Origin: Pseudomonadales bacterium
GTDB lineage: Bacteria > Pseudomonadota > Gammaproteobacteria > Pseudomonadales > UBA5518
Assembly: GCA_024234165.1 (NCBI GenBank)
Contig: JACKOP010000003.1
Coordinates: 310,001 to 374,000 of the forward strand
DNA length: 64,000 nucleotides
Direction: 5' to 3'
Shown here: piece after piece, positions 33,415-42,879 of the stretch
Numbering within the stretch: the stretch's first letter is position 1
Layout: each line of letters begins with the position of its first letter
Program-made: the position numbers and the translations under genes
Notes under the pieces: model-generated
What the model saw: the letters and a program-made list of their open reading frames with translations, nothing else
The model's database searches: none
Told to the model about the DNA's origin: nothing

Positions 33415-33590
33415 CGCGTCGGCATGAATGCCGACCTGCGTAGGTCGGGTTTCAACCCGACATTCCGGTATCGGCATTCCCGTCGGCATGAATGCCGACC
33501 TACGGGTGCGGTGCCAACCGACGTAGGTCGGGTTTCAACCCGACATTCCGGTATCGGCATTCCCGTCGGCATGAATGCCGACCTACGGCG
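33415..33590. repeat. REP-type palindrome cluster 4 (five palindromes)
   Basis: The palindromes are the reverse complement of clusters 1-3: GTCGGCATGAATGCCGAC at 33418, 33482 and 33565, and GTCGGGTTTCAACCCGAC at 33444 and 33527. The spacer CATTCCGGTATCGGCATTCC recurs. It lies upstream of both divergent genes ilvD and the aldehyde dehydrogenase, unlike most clusters, which follow genes. The remainder of 33331-33681 shows no gene or clear promoter. Confidence 0.95.
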
Positions 33591-33681
33591 GACGATCTCC
33601 CACCCGCGCGATAGCGTGCTGCGGTAGACTGCGCGTGCCAGTCGAACCTGAGAGTCAGCCGCCAGCAAGGGGGAGGTACCG

Positions 33682-35115
33682 ATGACACCGCAACAGATGC
33701 TCGACCTCGTTGATCGCCAGAAGAGCGCTTTCGTCGCCGCTGGTGCGGTGGATGCGAAAACCCGCCAGGACCGGCTCGATCGCCTGGCGGCGCTGCTGCG
33801 CGAGAATCAGGACGCGCTGATCGATGCGCTGCGGGCAGACTTCGGCTCGCGCTGCCAGGAGTACGCGCGCCTCACCGAGATTGCCGTGCCGATCGCCGAG
33901 ATCCGCACCACCAACAAGCAGATCCCCGCGTGGATGAAGGACGAACGGCGTCCCGTGCCGTTCATGATGCGCCTGCTCGGTGCCGACGCGCGCGTACGCT
34001 ACCAGCCGCTCGGCTGTGTCGGCATCATCGTGCCGTGGAACTTTCCGATCTACCTTGCGGTAGGCCCGCTGATCGGCGTGCTGGCCGCAGGAAACCGCGC
34101 GATCATCAAGCCTTCGGAGTTCACGCCGCGCGTTGCCGAACAGTTCGCGACGCTGTTCCCGCGCTACTTCGACGCCACCGAGGTGGCGATCGTCACCGGG
34201 GATGCCGAAGTGAGCGCGGCCTTTTCGGGCCTGCCGTTCGACCATCTGGTGTTCACCGGGGCCGGTTCGATCGCTCGCCACGTGATGGCTGCCGCCGCGA
34301 AGAACCTCGTTCCGGTCACGCTCGAACTCGGCGGCAAGTCGCCGGTGGTGATCGGGCAGGGTGCCGATCTCGCCGCTGCGGCGTTGAAGATCATGGACTT
34401 CAAGCTGTCGAACGCCGGGCAGATCTGCATCGCACCGGACTACCTGCTGGTTCCGGCGTCCCGCCTGGACGAGACGATCGAGGCGCTGCAGGCGGCAGCG
34501 GCGAAGCTCTACCCCACGCTGCTGGCGAACCCCGATTACACCTCGATCGTGAACGGCCGCCATCTCGGTCGCCTCACGCGTCTGGTCGATGACGCGCTCG
34601 CGGCAGGCGTGCGCTGCGTCGAGATCAACCCGGGCAAGGAATCATTCGCGACCCAGCCTGCAGGCCAGCACAAGATGATGCCGCGGCTGTTCATCGAACC
34701 CGACGACGAGCGCCTGGTCATGCAGGAGGAAATCTTCGGCCCACTGCTGCCGCTGAAGACGTATCGCGACATCGACGGGGCGATCGCGTACATCAACCGC
34801 CATGATCGTCCGCTCGCGCTGTATTACTTCGGTGACTCGAACGGCGCCGAAGTCGAGCAGATCCTGCAGCGTACGCTCTCGGGTGGAGTTTCGATCAACG
34901 ATATCGGCGCGCACGCGGGCTGTGACGCACTGCCTTTCGGCGGGGTGGGGCCAAGCGGCATGGGCAACTACCACGGCCGCGACGGTTTTCGCCAGTTCTC
35001 GCACGCGCGCGCGGTGTATCGGCAGGCACGCGTGGACTTTGCGACCCGGTTCGGCATGCGCCCCCCGTTCGGGCCGAAGTTCGCCGCACGGGTGCAGCAA
35101 TTCATGAAAAGTTAG
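33682..35115 (+). CDS. calB: Coniferyl-aldehyde-type aldehyde dehydrogenase
   Basis: This 477-residue NAD(P)-dependent aldehyde dehydrogenase shows the CalB-type layout without the long N-terminal extension of other classes. It has VGIIVPWNFPIYLAVGPLIG for cofactor binding, the general base in VTLELGGKSPVV, the catalytic Cys in NAGQICIAPDY, and EEIFGPLLPL. CalB oxidises coniferyl aldehyde to ferulate, but relatives act on other medium or aromatic aldehydes, so the substrate is not certain. GGGGGAGG precedes the ATG. The outer-membrane receptor gene follows after 191 bp. Confidence 0.88.
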   Translation: MTPQQMLDLVDRQKSAFVAAGAVDAKTRQDRLDRLAALLRENQDALIDALRADFGSRCQEYARLTEIAVPIAEIRTTNKQIPAWMKDERRPVPFMMRLLGADARVRYQPLGCVGIIVPWNFPIYLAVGPLIGVLAAGNRAIIKPSEFTPRVAEQFATLFPRYFDATEVAIVTGDAEVSAAFSGLPFDHLVFTGAGSIARHVMAAAAKNLVPVTLELGGKSPVVIGQGADLAAAALKIMDFKLSNAGQICIAPDYLLVPASRLDETIEALQAAAAKLYPTLLANPDYTSIVNGRHLGRLTRLVDDALAAGVRCVEINPGKESFATQPAGQHKMMPRLFIEPDDERLVMQEEIFGPLLPLKTYRDIDGAIAYINRHDRPLALYYFGDSNGAEVEQILQRTLSGGVSINDIGAHAGCDALPFGGVGPSGMGNYHGRDGFRQFSHARAVYRQARVDFATRFGMRPPFGPKFAARVQQFMKS

Positions 35116-35306
35116 GGATTTTTCCTGCAATCGCGTGGTTGCTGCCGGTCGGTGAGCGGTGGCACCCTGCGCATGCCGTCCGCGGTCGGTAAGGACGACT
35201 GACAAAAAATCAGAATAAATCCGCGGCTGGAAACCCGCGTACGTGTGCATTGGATTGCGCGCGGCGCTTCGTCGTTTGGTAAACCGATCAAGTAAAGGGG
35301 AATTCA

Positions 35307-37436
35307 ATGAAGCTCCACAGGAAACCGCTGTTCGTCGCGTGTGCGGGCGTGCTGCTCGCTGCCACCACGCCGCTTCCCGCCTTCGCCCAGGGGGGGGCAG
35401 GCCTGGAAGAGATCATCGTCACGGCCCAGCGACATGAGGAGTCGTTGCAGGAGACGCCGATCGCGATCACCGCGTTCAGCGCACGCGACCTGGAGAATCA
35501 GCGCGTGACCAACATCATGCATCTGCTGAACAAGGTGCCGTCACTGGCGCTGGCGCCGTGGGCGGGCAGCCGCGTGACGCCGAACCTGTTCATTCGCGGC
35601 ATGGGTAACCTGAACACCCAGTCGACCAACGACATGGCAACCGGCATCTATATGGACGGCGTGCCGGTCGGGCGTGGCGTGGGTCTTGCCGCCGACATCG
35701 CCGACCTCGAACGCGTCGAGGTGCTGCGCGGTCCGCAGGGCACGCTGTGGGGTCGCAACACCACGGCCGGTGCGATCAACTTCGTCACCAAGCGCCCGGA
35801 TGCGGATTTCGGCGGCAAGCTGCAGCTCACCGCCGGCAGCTTCCAGGAGCGCGGTGTGCGTGCAAACCTCAACGCTCCGGTGACCGACGGCCTCTATACG
35901 CGCATTGCCTACATGCGCACCGAGAACGACGGTTGGGTCAAGAACAACTCGCCGCTGCCGAAGCAGATCAACTTCAACGAAGACCGCAAGAAGGAAGCCG
36001 TGAAGCTGGCGGTGCGCTACGAGCCGACCGACGAGGTCACGGTCGACTACGGTTACGACCAGTCCGAGATGGTGTATGGCAACCACTTCTATCAGGTCGT
36101 TCAGGCCGGGAGCCCGTTTTTCGTGCCCGGTCGCCAGCGGCACGCAACGCCGCGCTGGGGCATGAAGCCGAGCAGTACCGAAGTTGGCGGTCACAACCTG
36201 ACGCTGACCTGGGATCTGGGCGACGTGACGCTGAAGTCGATTTCCGCCTACCGTGACCTCGACAGCAAGATCGACATGAACTTTGCCGATGCGTTCACGC
36301 AGGACCGGCGCATGGAGCAGGACCAGTTCTCGCAGGAACTGCAAGCGATCGGCGAAGCGTGCGGTGGCTGCATCAAGTACGTTGCCGGCGTGTTCTACAT
36401 GAAGGAGGACGCGGACGAGTCCCTGTCGTCGGATATTCTCGGTGGCGTGATTCGTGACTACTGGACGTTGACGGCGAAATCGGACTCGAAGGCGATCTAT
36501 GGTCAGGTCACCTGGACCCCGGCGATCCTCGAGGAGCGGCTCGACCTGACCCTCGGTGCGCGCTACACCGAAGACTCGCGCGAAGCGACCAAGATCTTCC
36601 AGCGCGCCGATCTCACGCCAGACCGCACCGGCATGGTGGTGAATGGTGACCGTGACTTCACTTCGACGGATCCGATGGTCACGGTTGCCTATCGTTTTAC
36701 CGACAACGTGAACGGCTTCGCGAAGTACTCGACCGGTTACCGGGCCGGTGGGTTCAACGCGCAGAGCACGCCGCAGTTCTTCGGCGAGGGCTACAAGCCC
36801 GAAGAGGTCAAGGCCTGGGAGGTTGGCCTGAAGTCGGAACTGCTCGACAACCGCGTGCGGCTGAACCTCGCGCTGTTCCGCAACAAGTACGACGATCTGC
36901 AGGTCGACCAGTCGCGTGTTCCGGCGTTCTTCGTCGATACGATCAACGCGGGCAGCACGACGATCGAGGGCTTCGAACTCGAGGCCACGGCGGTCGTCAC
37001 CGACGGCTTGAGCTTCAACCTGTTCTACTCGCATCTGGACGCCGTGTACGACTCGTATGTCGACAACGGAGTCGAGCTCGCTTCGGTGCGTCATGTGGCG
37101 AATTCGCCGGACTGGCAGGGCGGTGTCGGCATGGAGTACGAGTTCCTGCGCAGCTCCTTCGGCAACGTCACACTGAACGTCGACTACCGTGCGCAGGACA
37201 GTTTCTACGCCGGTCCCAAGGCGGATACGTACAGCGGTGGCTACGAGGTGTGGAACGCGCGTGTCGAACTGTCGGACGTTCCGCTGCCGTATGGTGCACT
37301 GCGGGTCGCACTCTGGAGCCGCAACCTCGGCGACCAGGTGTACCGGCTGTCGACGACGAACCTTGGTGCGAACCGGCTGAGCGCGCAGTTCGGCCAGCCG
37401 CGCACCTCCGGAGTCGACGTGGTCTACGAGTTCTGA
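35307..37436 (+). CDS. TonB-dependent outer-membrane receptor
   Basis: This 709-residue protein has a signal peptide ending AFA, a TonB box (EEIIVTAQR), a plug domain (ETPIAITAFSARDLENQRVT, VEVLRGPQGTLWGRNTTAGA) and a 22-strand barrel ending in the aromatic VVYEF. It is of the type many marine or soil gammaproteobacteria use for siderophores, polyphenols or steroids; the ligand cannot be read. A GCGG disulphide-like motif (GEACGGCIKY) sits in an outer loop. Its energy could come from the TonB2-type system at 26182-31247. AAAGGGGAAT precedes the ATG, and a hairpin follows the stop. Confidence 0.93.
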   Translation: MKLHRKPLFVACAGVLLAATTPLPAFAQGGAGLEEIIVTAQRHEESLQETPIAITAFSARDLENQRVTNIMHLLNKVPSLALAPWAGSRVTPNLFIRGMGNLNTQSTNDMATGIYMDGVPVGRGVGLAADIADLERVEVLRGPQGTLWGRNTTAGAINFVTKRPDADFGGKLQLTAGSFQERGVRANLNAPVTDGLYTRIAYMRTENDGWVKNNSPLPKQINFNEDRKKEAVKLAVRYEPTDEVTVDYGYDQSEMVYGNHFYQVVQAGSPFFVPGRQRHATPRWGMKPSSTEVGGHNLTLTWDLGDVTLKSISAYRDLDSKIDMNFADAFTQDRRMEQDQFSQELQAIGEACGGCIKYVAGVFYMKEDADESLSSDILGGVIRDYWTLTAKSDSKAIYGQVTWTPAILEERLDLTLGARYTEDSREATKIFQRADLTPDRTGMVVNGDRDFTSTDPMVTVAYRFTDNVNGFAKYSTGYRAGGFNAQSTPQFFGEGYKPEEVKAWEVGLKSELLDNRVRLNLALFRNKYDDLQVDQSRVPAFFVDTINAGSTTIEGFELEATAVVTDGLSFNLFYSHLDAVYDSYVDNGVELASVRHVANSPDWQGGVGMEYEFLRSSFGNVTLNVDYRAQDSFYAGPKADTYSGGYEVWNARVELSDVPLPYGALRVALWSRNLGDQVYRLSTTNLGANRLSAQFGQPRTSGVDVVYEF

Positions 37437-37452
37437 TCCTTCCTGTGCTCGT

Positions 37453-37482
37453 GTGGCACCGCTCCCGGTGGGGCGGTGCCAC
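37453..37482. terminator. Hairpin between convergent receptor and argA genes
   Basis: GTGGCACCGC and GCGGTGCCAC form a perfect 10-bp stem with a 10-nt loop. There is no long T run; it could act on either strand. Confidence 0.6.
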
Positions 37483-37485
37483 CCC

Positions 37486-38787
37486 TCATTCCAGATCCTT
37501 GATCAGCACCTGCGAGTTGCGCTGGTAGTTGTACAGCTCGCGTCGCCGTTGCGGCAGTTCGCTCAGTTCGGCCAGCCGGAAACCGCGCTCGGCGAACCAG
37601 TGTGCGGTACGCGTAGTCAGCACGAACAGGCGTGCTATGCCTTCGGCGCGTGCGCGCGTTTCTATATGTTCCAGGAGCCGGTTCGCACGGCCGCTGCGCC
37701 GGTAGGTCGGGTCGGTCGCGACACAGGCCAGCTCCGCAGTACGGTTCGGCGTATCGGCGTACAGCGCTGCGCAGGCGATGATCGCGCCGTCGCGCTCGAT
37801 GACGCTGAAGCAGCCGATCTCGAGTTCGAGGCGTTCGCGCGAGCGGCGCACCAGCGTGCCGTCCCTCTCGAGCGGTGCGATCAGTTCCATGATTCCACCG
37901 ACGTCCTCGATGCGCGCCACGCGGATGCTTTCGTAGCTGTCGCGGTTGATCATCGCGCCGATGCCGTCGCGTGTGAAGAGTTCGTGCAGCAGCGCACCGT
38001 CGGTGTGGAAGTCGAGGATATGGCAGCGCTCCACACCCTGCTGGCAGGCGTGGATTGCCGCGGCGAGCGCGGGCGTTGCATGACGTTCCTGCAGGGTCTG
38101 CGCCTGCGTGAGCGGCAACTCGCGCAGCGGCTGCCCGCTCGCGTCGGCGAGCGCTGCTCCTTCGAGCAGGATCAGCTTGTCGGCCTGCAGCGCGGTCGCG
38201 ACCGAAACCGCGACGTCTTCCCTGGTGAGATTGAAGACCTCGCCGGTCGGTGAATAGCCGAGTGGTGACAGCAGCACGATGTTGCCGAGCGCGAGCTGGG
38301 CGCGGATACCTTCGTGGTCGACCCGGCGCACCTTGCCGGTGTGCTGGAAATCGGTGCCGTCGAGCACGCCGAGCGGCTGTGCGGTGACGAAGTTCCCGCC
38401 GCAGACACGGATGCGAGCGCCGTGCATCGGCGAGTTGGCGATGCCCATCGACAGCAGCGCCTCGATACGCGCACGCAGCGTGCCTGCCGTCTGCACCGCG
38501 AGTTCCAGCGCGCGTGGATCGGTGACCCGGGTGCCGTGCACCACGCTGCTCGGCGCGTTCTCGGATTGCAGCCCGGCTTCGACCTGGCTGCGCGAGCCGT
38601 GCACCACCACCAGCCGCACGCCGAGTGTCGCGAGCAGCGCGATGTCGTGCACTATCGACGAAAAGGCCTCGGCCGCTACCACCTCTCCGCCACACAGCAG
38701 TACGAAGGTCTTGCCCTTGTGGGCATTGATGTACGGTGCCGAGTTGCGGAACGAACCGACGAAATCCGGAAAGGCCGGGTTCTTCAT
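37486..38787 (-). CDS. argA: N-acetylglutamate synthase
   Basis: This 433-residue enzyme commits glutamate to arginine synthesis. The N-terminal half is an amino-acid-kinase fold (FVLLCGGEVVAAEAFSSIVH, VVVHGSRSQVE) that binds arginine for feedback control. The C-terminal half from about residue 290 is a GNAT acetyltransferase (LACVATDPTYRRSGRANRLL). Length and order match classical ArgA. The ATG overlaps the argE stop by four bases, so both arginine genes are translated together. Confidence 0.95.
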   Translation of the reverse strand: MKNPAFPDFVGSFRNSAPYINAHKGKTFVLLCGGEVVAAEAFSSIVHDIALLATLGVRLVVVHGSRSQVEAGLQSENAPSSVVHGTRVTDPRALELAVQTAGTLRARIEALLSMGIANSPMHGARIRVCGGNFVTAQPLGVLDGTDFQHTGKVRRVDHEGIRAQLALGNIVLLSPLGYSPTGEVFNLTREDVAVSVATALQADKLILLEGAALADASGQPLRELPLTQAQTLQERHATPALAAAIHACQQGVERCHILDFHTDGALLHELFTRDGIGAMINRDSYESIRVARIEDVGGIMELIAPLERDGTLVRRSRERLELEIGCFSVIERDGAIIACAALYADTPNRTAELACVATDPTYRRSGRANRLLEHIETRARAEGIARLFVLTTRTAHWFAERGFRLAELSELPQRRRELYNYQRNSQVLIKDLE

Positions 38788-39950
38788 GCAGGCCCTCCGT
38801 CGACGCAGAAACGCTCGATCATCTTCTGCAGCAATCCTACCATCGGCTCCACCTGGCGCCGTTCCATGTATTCGTCGGGCTGGTGCGCCTGGCGAATCGA
38901 CCCGGGTCCGAGCACCACCGTCTGCATCCCGAGCCGTTGCAGCAGCGGGCTCTCGGTACCGAACGCGACGCTGCCGGCACGGTAGCCGGTGAATTCTTCC
39001 GCTGCGCGCACGATCGCCGCGCCAGCGTCCTCGGCAAAGGGCTGCAGGCCCGGAAACAGCGAGCGCATCGTGATCCCGAGCCCGGTGGCATCGGCGATGC
39101 GGGCCAGACGCTCGCGGATCGTCGCGCGCAGTTCGTCGAGCGGCATGCCCGGCAGCGGCCGCAGGTCGAAGTGCAGTTCGCAGGCCCCGCAGATCCGGTT
39201 CGGATTGTCGCCGCCGTGGATGCAGCCGAGGTTCAGTGTGGGCACGGCGACATCGAACAGCGGGTTGTGGTGACGCGCCGCCAGTTTGGCGCGAAACGCG
39301 ATCAGCTCCGCCATTACCTGCTGCATGCCGTCGAGTGCGTTGCGCCCCAGCGCCGGGTTCGACGAGTGCCCGGAATGTCCGGTCACGGTCACCGCTTCCA
39401 TCATCATGCCCTTGTGCATGCGTATCGGGCGCAGATCGGTTGGCTCGCCGACGATGGCGTGACGCGCGCGCGGCCGGCCGGAGGCGACCAGTTCGTTGGC
39501 GCCGTCCATCGAACTTTCCTCGTCGGCGGTTGCGACCAGAATCAGCGGCTCGCGCAGTCGCCGGCCATGAAAGGCCTGCGCCGCTTCCAGTGCGACCGCG
39601 AAGAAACCCTTCATGTCGGAAGCGCCCAGTCCGTACAGCCGCTCGTCGCTCACGGTCAGGCCGAACGGGTTCACGTTCCAGAGTGCCTCGTCGTAAGGCA
39701 CGGTATCGGTATGACCGGACAGGACCAGCCCGCCGGGACCTTCGCCGAGTACCGCGATCAGGTTGGCCTTGTCGGCGCGTCGCGGCAGCGGCTGGATCTC
39801 GCAGCGGAACCCGAGTGTCCCGGTCCATTCCGCGAGCAGCTCGATGACGCCGAGGTTGCCTTCATCCCACCGCGGCTCGGTGCAACTGACCGACGGCGTC
39901 GCCAGCAGCCGGTCGAACATCGCGAGGAATTCGGGTATGTGCCGGGTCAT
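38784..39950 (-). CDS. argE: Acetylornithine deacetylase
   Basis: This 388-residue M20-family metal amidohydrolase releases ornithine from N-acetylornithine. It shows LVLSGHTDTVPYD (first zinc His), GASDMKGFFAVAL (bridging Asp), ATADEESSMDGANEL (Glu pair), IVGEPTDLRPIRMHKGMMM and a late His in RQAHQPDEYMERR. It is the first gene of an argE-argA operon running leftward. The hairpin GTCCGGC/GCCGGAC at 39970-39989 lies just upstream. Confidence 0.93.
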   Translation of the reverse strand: MTRHIPEFLAMFDRLLATPSVSCTEPRWDEGNLGVIELLAEWTGTLGFRCEIQPLPRRADKANLIAVLGEGPGGLVLSGHTDTVPYDEALWNVNPFGLTVSDERLYGLGASDMKGFFAVALEAAQAFHGRRLREPLILVATADEESSMDGANELVASGRPRARHAIVGEPTDLRPIRMHKGMMMEAVTVTGHSGHSSNPALGRNALDGMQQVMAELIAFRAKLAARHHNPLFDVAVPTLNLGCIHGGDNPNRICGACELHFDLRPLPGMPLDELRATIRERLARIADATGLGITMRSLFPGLQPFAEDAGAAIVRAAEEFTGYRAGSVAFGTESPLLQRLGMQTVVLGPGSIRQAHQPDEYMERRQVEPMVGLLQKMIERFCVDGGPA

Positions 39951-40056
39951 GATCCGTCCTGCCGTTACCGTCCGGCCAGTCTGCCGGACGTTGCGGGCAA
40001 GTGTAACCTCAAGCCGGCGTGGCTGTTATTTCCCGAACCCGCATGTGCCGCGAACG

Positions 40057-40995
40057 TCAGGCATAGTTGCCACCGATGCCCCCGCCGGGTGCGATGGCGC
40101 TGATTCGCGACAAATCCTCATCGGTCAAGACCAGGCTGGCTGCGGCCACATTCTCGGTGACGCGGTCGGGATGGCGAGAACCCGGGATCGGCACGATGTA
40201 GTCCTTCTGCGCCAGCAGCCAGGCGAGTGACAATTGTGACAACGTGGCTCCCTTGCTCGTCGCCAACTCGCCGAGCCGATTCACGATCGCCACGTTCGCG
40301 GCGAAGTTCTCCGGTGCCCACCACCCGATGCGCTGCCGGAAGTCACTCGCATCGTACTGGTCGCGTGGCCTCACGCCGCCGCTGAGGAAGCCCCGGGCCA
40401 ACGGTGAATAGGCGACGAGTCCGATATGCAGCTCTTCGAGAACCGGAAACAGTTCTTCGACGGCGCGATCGAGAATGGAATATTCGGCCTGCAATACCGA
40501 AATCGGATGGACGGCGTGCGCACGGCGAATGCTCTCGGCGTCGGTGTTCGACAGGCCAAGGTACTTCACCTTGCCCGCCTCGACGTACTCCTTCATGACC
40601 GAGACCACCACCTCGATGGGCACGGCGGGGTCCTTCACGTGCTGGTACAGGACGTCGATCGTGTCCACCTGCAGGCGCCGCAGGCTGTCTTCCACCACTT
40701 CCCGGATGTGATCCGGCTGCGAGTCGGGCGCGAAGCTCGTGGTCAACCCGAATTTGGTCGCGATCACGACATTGCCGCGAAACGGTGCGACCGCCTTGCC
40801 AAGGAGTCTTTCGCCCTCGCCCCAACCGTACATCTCGGCCGTGTCGAACATCGTGACGCCGAGTTCGTACGCACGTCTGATGGCCTGCGTCGATTCGGCA
40901 TCGTCCCGCGAGCCGTAACCCACTGCCGTGCCCATCGCGCCATAGCCGATCGCGGCGACCCGCAGGCCGTGATTACCCAGCTTTCGTTCCTGCAT
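40057..40995 (-). CDS. Aldo/keto reductase (general stress AKR)
   Basis: This 312-residue (beta/alpha)8 NADPH oxidoreductase has the AKR catalytic tetrad: Asp and Tyr in FDTAEMYGWGEGE, Lys in VIATKFGL and His in VLYQHVKDP. The cofactor end is IPIPGSRHPDRVTENVAAAS, with Pro-rich GGGIGGNYA at the C-terminus. It belongs to the YajO/PetB-like group that reduces xenobiotic aldehydes and quinones. GGAG precedes the ATG at 40995; ATG 41010 is an alternative. Divergent from the GspE-like gene by 84 bp. Confidence 0.92.
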   Translation of the reverse strand: MQERKLGNHGLRVAAIGYGAMGTAVGYGSRDDAESTQAIRRAYELGVTMFDTAEMYGWGEGERLLGKAVAPFRGNVVIATKFGLTTSFAPDSQPDHIREVVEDSLRRLQVDTIDVLYQHVKDPAVPIEVVVSVMKEYVEAGKVKYLGLSNTDAESIRRAHAVHPISVLQAEYSILDRAVEELFPVLEELHIGLVAYSPLARGFLSGGVRPRDQYDASDFRQRIGWWAPENFAANVAIVNRLGELATSKGATLSQLSLAWLLAQKDYIVPIPGSRHPDRVTENVAAASLVLTDEDLSRISAIAPGGGIGGNYA

Positions 40996-41079
40996 GAAGA
41001 CTCCTTCCACGCATCACGCCGATGCTGCTGCGGTTTGCTACCCTTAGCTTCCCGCCATCAGACACCCGAAGCGCAGCGT

Positions 41080-42879
41080 ATGTCCACATCAACGGCCCTG
41101 AGCAGCGGCAAGCCGATCGATCTCGGGGATCTGATGGATGCACTCGCTGGCGAGGGTCTGCTCGATGCGGCCGATGCGCGCCGCCTGCGCTATTCGCCGC
41201 GTACGCGCTCCGGTGTGACGCTGCACCCGGTGAACCAGATCGCCGAATGGGCACTGGTCGCACCAATCGATGGACGTCCGCTCGATCTGGAGCGGGTGCT
41301 GGCGTGGACGGCACAGCGCAGCGGCCAGTCGCTGTATCACATCGACCCGCTGCGTATCGACGTTTCTGCCGTGACGTCGGTGATGTCGTTCGCGTTTGCG
41401 CGTCGCCACCGCATTCTCGCCGTCGAGTGCCGGGACGACGAAGTGGTGATCGCCGGTGCCGAGCCGCTGGTGGATGCGTGGGAGGCCGATCTTGCGCGCA
41501 CGCTGAAGCGGCCGCTGCGGCGTGTCTTCGCCGACCCCGAAGACATCGACCGCTACATGGTCGAGTTCTACAGCCTTGCCAAATCGGTGAGCGGTGCGCG
41601 TGAGATGCGTGGCGCACAGCCGGGCGCCGGGTTCGCGAACTTCGAGCAACTGGTCGAGCTCGGCAAGATCAAGGATCCGGACGCGAACGACCAGCACATC
41701 GTGAGCATCGTCGACTGGTTGCTGCAGTACGCGTTCGATCAGCGCGCGAGCGACATCCATATCGAACCGCGGCGCGAGCACGCCAACGTGCGTTTCCGCA
41801 TCGACGGCATCCTGCACGCCGTGTATCAGTTGCCGGCCTCGGTTGCGATGGCGGTGATCAGCCGTCTGAAGATCCTCGGGCGGATGAACCTGGCCGAGAA
41901 GCGGCGTCCGCAGGACGGGCGTGTGAAGTCGCGCACCCCGGCCGGCGGCGAGATCGAACTGCGGCTGTCGACGCTGCCGACCGCCTTCGGCGAAAAGCTG
42001 GTGATGCGCATCTTCGACCCCGAGGTGCTGGTGCGCAGCTTCGCCGACCTCGGCCTCGCCGACGAGGACTACGCACGCTGGAACGCGATGACCAGCCAGC
42101 CGCACGGCATCGTGCTGGTGACCGGCCCGACCGGGTCGGGCAAGACGACCACGCTGTATTCGACGCTGAAGCAGCTCGCCACCAGCGAAGTGAACGTGTG
42201 CACGATCGAGGATCCGATCGAGATGGTCGAACCCGTGTTCAACCAGGTCCAGGTACAGCATGGCATCGGGCTCGATTTCGCGAGCGGCGTGCGGGCGCTG
42301 CTGCGCCAGGACCCGGACGTGATCATGATCGGCGAGATCCGCGACCACGAGACTGCCGAGATGGCGGTGCAGGCCGCACTGACCGGCCACCTGGTGCTCT
42401 CGACGCTGCACACCAACGACAGCCCGAGCGCGATCACCCGGCTGCTCGAACTCGACGTTCCGGCCTACCTGATCCGTGCCACCGTGCTCGGCGTGATGGC
42501 GCAGCGGCTGCTGCGCCTGCTGTGCCCGCGCTGCAAGCAGGAGGCCACGATCGACGACGACGCATGGAACCGGCTGGTCGCGCCGTGGAAGGCGAAGAAG
42601 CCTGCGACGGTGTACGCGCCGGTCGGCTGCCTCGAGTGCCGCAACACCGGCTATGCGGGTCGGCAGGGCATCTACGAGATCCTGCCGATCGATGCCGCGG
42701 TGCAGTCTGTGGTGCGTGACGCTGCCGACAGCGAGGAGCTGCGCCGGGTCGGCATGCGCGGTGGCATGAAGACGCTGCGTTTGGCCGGGGCACGCAAGAT
42801 CGCCGCCGGACTGACCTCGCTCGAGGAGGTATTGCGCGTCGCCCCGCACGAAGGCGGCCGCCAGGACGGCGCGTCGTGA
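41080..42879 (+). CDS. GspE/PilB-family secretion ATPase, solitary
   Basis: This 599-residue protein has an N-terminal GspE/MshEN-like domain and the secretion-ATPase core: Walker A GPTGSGKTTTLYS (about residue 349), Asp box TIEDPIEM, Walker B DPDVIMIGEIRD, and the His box STLHTNDS. A zinc tetracysteine (CPRC, later CLEC) fits GspE or PilB. No other type II secretion or type IV pilus gene is near; it lies between an aldo/keto reductase and glnE and overlaps the latter by four bases. It may power a machine encoded elsewhere. Confidence 0.9.
   Translation: MSTSTALSSGKPIDLGDLMDALAGEGLLDAADARRLRYSPRTRSGVTLHPVNQIAEWALVAPIDGRPLDLERVLAWTAQRSGQSLYHIDPLRIDVSAVTSVMSFAFARRHRILAVECRDDEVVIAGAEPLVDAWEADLARTLKRPLRRVFADPEDIDRYMVEFYSLAKSVSGAREMRGAQPGAGFANFEQLVELGKIKDPDANDQHIVSIVDWLLQYAFDQRASDIHIEPRREHANVRFRIDGILHAVYQLPASVAMAVISRLKILGRMNLAEKRRPQDGRVKSRTPAGGEIELRLSTLPTAFGEKLVMRIFDPEVLVRSFADLGLADEDYARWNAMTSQPHGIVLVTGPTGSGKTTTLYSTLKQLATSEVNVCTIEDPIEMVEPVFNQVQVQHGIGLDFASGVRALLRQDPDVIMIGEIRDHETAEMAVQAALTGHLVLSTLHTNDSPSAITRLLELDVPAYLIRATVLGVMAQRLLRLLCPRCKQEATIDDDAWNRLVAPWKAKKPATVYAPVGCLECRNTGYAGRQGIYEILPIDAAVQSVVRDAADSEELRRVGMRGGMKTLRLAGARKIAAGLTSLEEVLRVAPHEGGRQDGAS

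Noticed and set aside
31480..33489. An N-terminal extension of ilvD starting at 33489.
   Set aside because: It would translate REP palindromes; the start at 33330 gives the exact family length and N-terminus.
33373..33627. Open frames across REP clusters coding repeated peptides such as GMNADLR and GFNPT.
   Set aside because: The frames exist only because the palindromes lack stops in one frame. The same peptide recurs at every cluster and has no independent start signal.
39970..39989. Hairpin GTCCGGC/GCCGGAC between the aldo/keto reductase and argE as a terminator.
   Set aside because: The reductase runs towards argE's upstream side, so its own transcript end lies there, but there is no T tract and the short stem is common in GC-rich DNA.
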